Below are positions 5,764-6,781 of a DNA stretch of 6,781 nt, one piece after another. Within the stretch, counting starts at the first letter, position 1, and each line of letters starts with the position of its first letter. This DNA is from an uncultured Oscillospiraceae bacterium (GTDB lineage: Bacteria; Bacillota_A; Clostridia; Oscillospirales; Oscillospiraceae). The DNA is taken from positions 1 to 6,781 of the forward strand of contig CAAEOU010000257.1 in assembly GCA_900757695.1 (NCBI GenBank), written 5' to 3'. The translations under genes and the position numbers were made by a program. A model generated the notes under the pieces. That model was given only the letters and a program-made list of their open reading frames with translations, searched no databases and was not told the origin of the DNA.

Positions 5764-5772
5764 TGATATACT
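5764..5772 (+). promoter_or_regulatory. Probable extended -10 promoter of the ParB-like/BMP gene
   Basis: TGATATACT combines a TGn element with the -10 hexamer TATACT (5767-5772). The -35 position, 17 bp upstream, holds only TTCCTT, so recognition would rest on the extended -10. Transcription would start near 5779, giving a leader of about 50 nt. An overlapping TATAGT at 5772-5777 is a weaker alternative. Confidence 0.5.
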
Positions 5773-5827
5773 ATAGTCAAATTGTGTTTGGAACCACTTA
5801 CCGTTCATATAGAAAGGATGAGCACCT

Positions 5828-6781
5828 ATGGCTGACTATGACAGCAGTGCAAACTATAAACAAGCCCGCGCTATGGGCCGGCACTATTTGTCGGAGCACA
5901 GCGACTCGGCCACCAAGGGCTACCTGTATATTCTCGATGACCTGCTGGGGAATGTTGAGATCTGTGGCGAGATCAACCTTGGCACCTCTGAGATCCCTAT
6001 CAACAAGATCCTCGGCACCCGTACCGCCGCCCGGAGCAATGCCTTTGCCGGGAACTTCATGCCTCTGCTGCCGGAAAACACAGAATTCGGCACAAAATGG
6101 TGCAAGCTCTATGAGTCCCACATCCGTGAGGGAATCCGTGAGCCCATCAAGGTCTATGAATACCTGAACCGCTACTTCGTGCAGGAGGGCAATAAGCGCG
6201 TCAGCGTGCTGAAATATCTGGGCGCCGTGGGCATTGAAGCCCGTGTTACCCGCCTGATCCCCAAACGGGATGAGAGCAACAAGCAGATTTCCATTTACTA
6301 TGAGTTTCTGGATTTTGACCGCCGTGCCACCTTTGATAACCTCTGGTTTTCCCACCGGGGAAGCTTTACCGCCCTTGTCAATCTGGTAGAGGGCTGGCAG
6401 CAGGAGCATCCGGAAAATACTACTCCCACGGCTGATCTGATCAACACTTCCTTCAAATCCTTCCGGGTGTGCTACCGGGAAGCCGGCTTTGCGCCGATCC
6501 CCATCACCTCCGGCGATGCATTCCTTGAATACCTGAAGATCTATGGTTTTAAGCCGGATCGTCCCCTATCCACCATTCGGGAGCAGGTCAAAAGCTGTGA
6601 GGCCCAGTTCAAGCTGATTTCAGTGAAGGATCCCGACACGGTTAACACAGTGGAACAGCGGTTCGCCTCCGAAAAAAGCCCCCTGTCCTTCTTCTCCCGG
6701 AAGCCCCGGAAGCTGAAGGTTGCATTCGCCTTTGAATCTACTCCGGAAAACTGCCTCTGGACCTATGACCACGACGTGGCC
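5828..6781 (+). CDS. ParB-like domain/BMP-type binding protein, cytoplasmic (3' end beyond window)
   Basis: The frame is open for 318 codons to the window edge with no stop. ATG 5828 has AAAGGA at 5813-5818, 9 nt upstream. No signal peptide or membrane segment is present, so the visible part is cytoplasmic. Residues about 54-143 follow the ParB/Srx layout: EIPINKILGTRTAAR, then ESHIREGIREPIKVY, then the nucleotide-binding-type motif QEGNKRVSVLKYLGA (119-133), then a strand IEARVTRLIP. Residues about 145-290 are a helical/mixed region I cannot assign. From about 296 (LKVAFAFESTPENCLWTYDHDVA) the first strand and WTYxHD motif of the BMP/PnrA purine-nucleoside binding family begin. Database entries for similar clostridial proteins are, from memory, called BMP-family ABC substrate-binding proteins, but without export signal or visible transporter genes a sensory or regulatory role is equally likely. 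The gene is transcribed divergently from the Crp/Fnr operon. Confidence 0.85.
   Translation, partial: MADYDSSANYKQARAMGRHYLSEHSDSATKGYLYILDDLLGNVEICGEINLGTSEIPINKILGTRTAARSNAFAGNFMPLLPENTEFGTKWCKLYESHIREGIREPIKVYEYLNRYFVQEGNKRVSVLKYLGAVGIEARVTRLIPKRDESNKQISIYYEFLDFDRRATFDNLWFSHRGSFTALVNLVEGWQQEHPENTTPTADLINTSFKSFRVCYREAGFAPIPITSGDAFLEYLKIYGFKPDRPLSTIREQVKSCEAQFKLISVKDPDTVNTVEQRFASEKSPLSFFSRKPRKLKVAFAFESTPENCLWTYDHDVA

Noticed and set aside
5798..6409. Minus-strand open frame of 203 codons opposite the ParB-like/BMP gene
   Set aside because: It lies antisense to a frame that stays open for 318 codons with recognisable ParB-like and BMP motifs, and it ends inside the promoter region.
1..6781. 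CRISPR array, tRNA, rRNA or riboswitch
   Set aside because: No regularly spaced repeats, cloverleaf with CCA-type end, rRNA segments or recognisable aptamer cores were seen on either strand.

Overview
The window looks like chromosome from an anaerobic, gut-type Firmicute of the class Clostridia (Oscillospiraceae/Ruminococcaceae-like). The basis is moderately GC-rich coding sequence with strong GGAGG-type ribosome binding sites, TTGACA/TATAAT promoters, an OFA-type MFS carrier, a Crp/Fnr regulator leading an ABC operon, and a ParB-like/BMP protein of a type I recall from Clostridia. This placement is inference; no rRNA or marker gene is present.

Layout, left to right. (1) 1-268 is the control region of an MFS carrier. 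It holds an extended -10 promoter sitting inside a near-perfect 25-bp palindrome, followed by a leader of about 90 nt. (2) 269-1522 (+) is a 12-helix OFA-family MFS transporter. (3) 1551-3023 is a complete-ended IS3-family insertion sequence of 1473 bp. It has 25-bp terminal inverted repeats (21/25 identical), an intact DDE transposase orfB (-), an orfA (-) broken by two single-base frameshifts, a strong hairpin over the orfA translation start, and a plus-strand intrinsic terminator inside the 3' end of orfB. (4) 3051-5640 (-) is an operon read right to left: Crp/Fnr-type regulator, lipoprotein substrate-binding protein, SsuC/TauC-type permease. (5) 5641-5827 is a divergent control region. (6) 5828-6781 (+) is the first 318 codons of a gene that runs off the window; it encodes a protein with no signal peptide, an N-terminal ParB-like domain and the beginning of a BMP-type periplasmic-binding fold.

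How it fits together. The regulator, binding protein and permease form a typical uptake operon for a small organic or inorganic anion or a cofactor precursor, but no ATPase follows the permease. A Shine-Dalgarno sequence for a next gene is still present just after the permease stop, and the IS end begins exactly where that gene's start codon should be. The IS is not flanked by a target duplication, and the sequence on its other side is the tail of the unrelated convergent MFS gene. The simplest reading is that the ATPase gene was lost by an IS-associated deletion, leaving the importer dependent on an ATPase elsewhere or non-functional.

The most interesting points are the palindromic operator on the MFS promoter, the amputated ABC operon, the protective RNA structures at both ends of the IS, and the cytoplasmic ParB-like/BMP protein transcribed divergently from the Crp/Fnr regulator.
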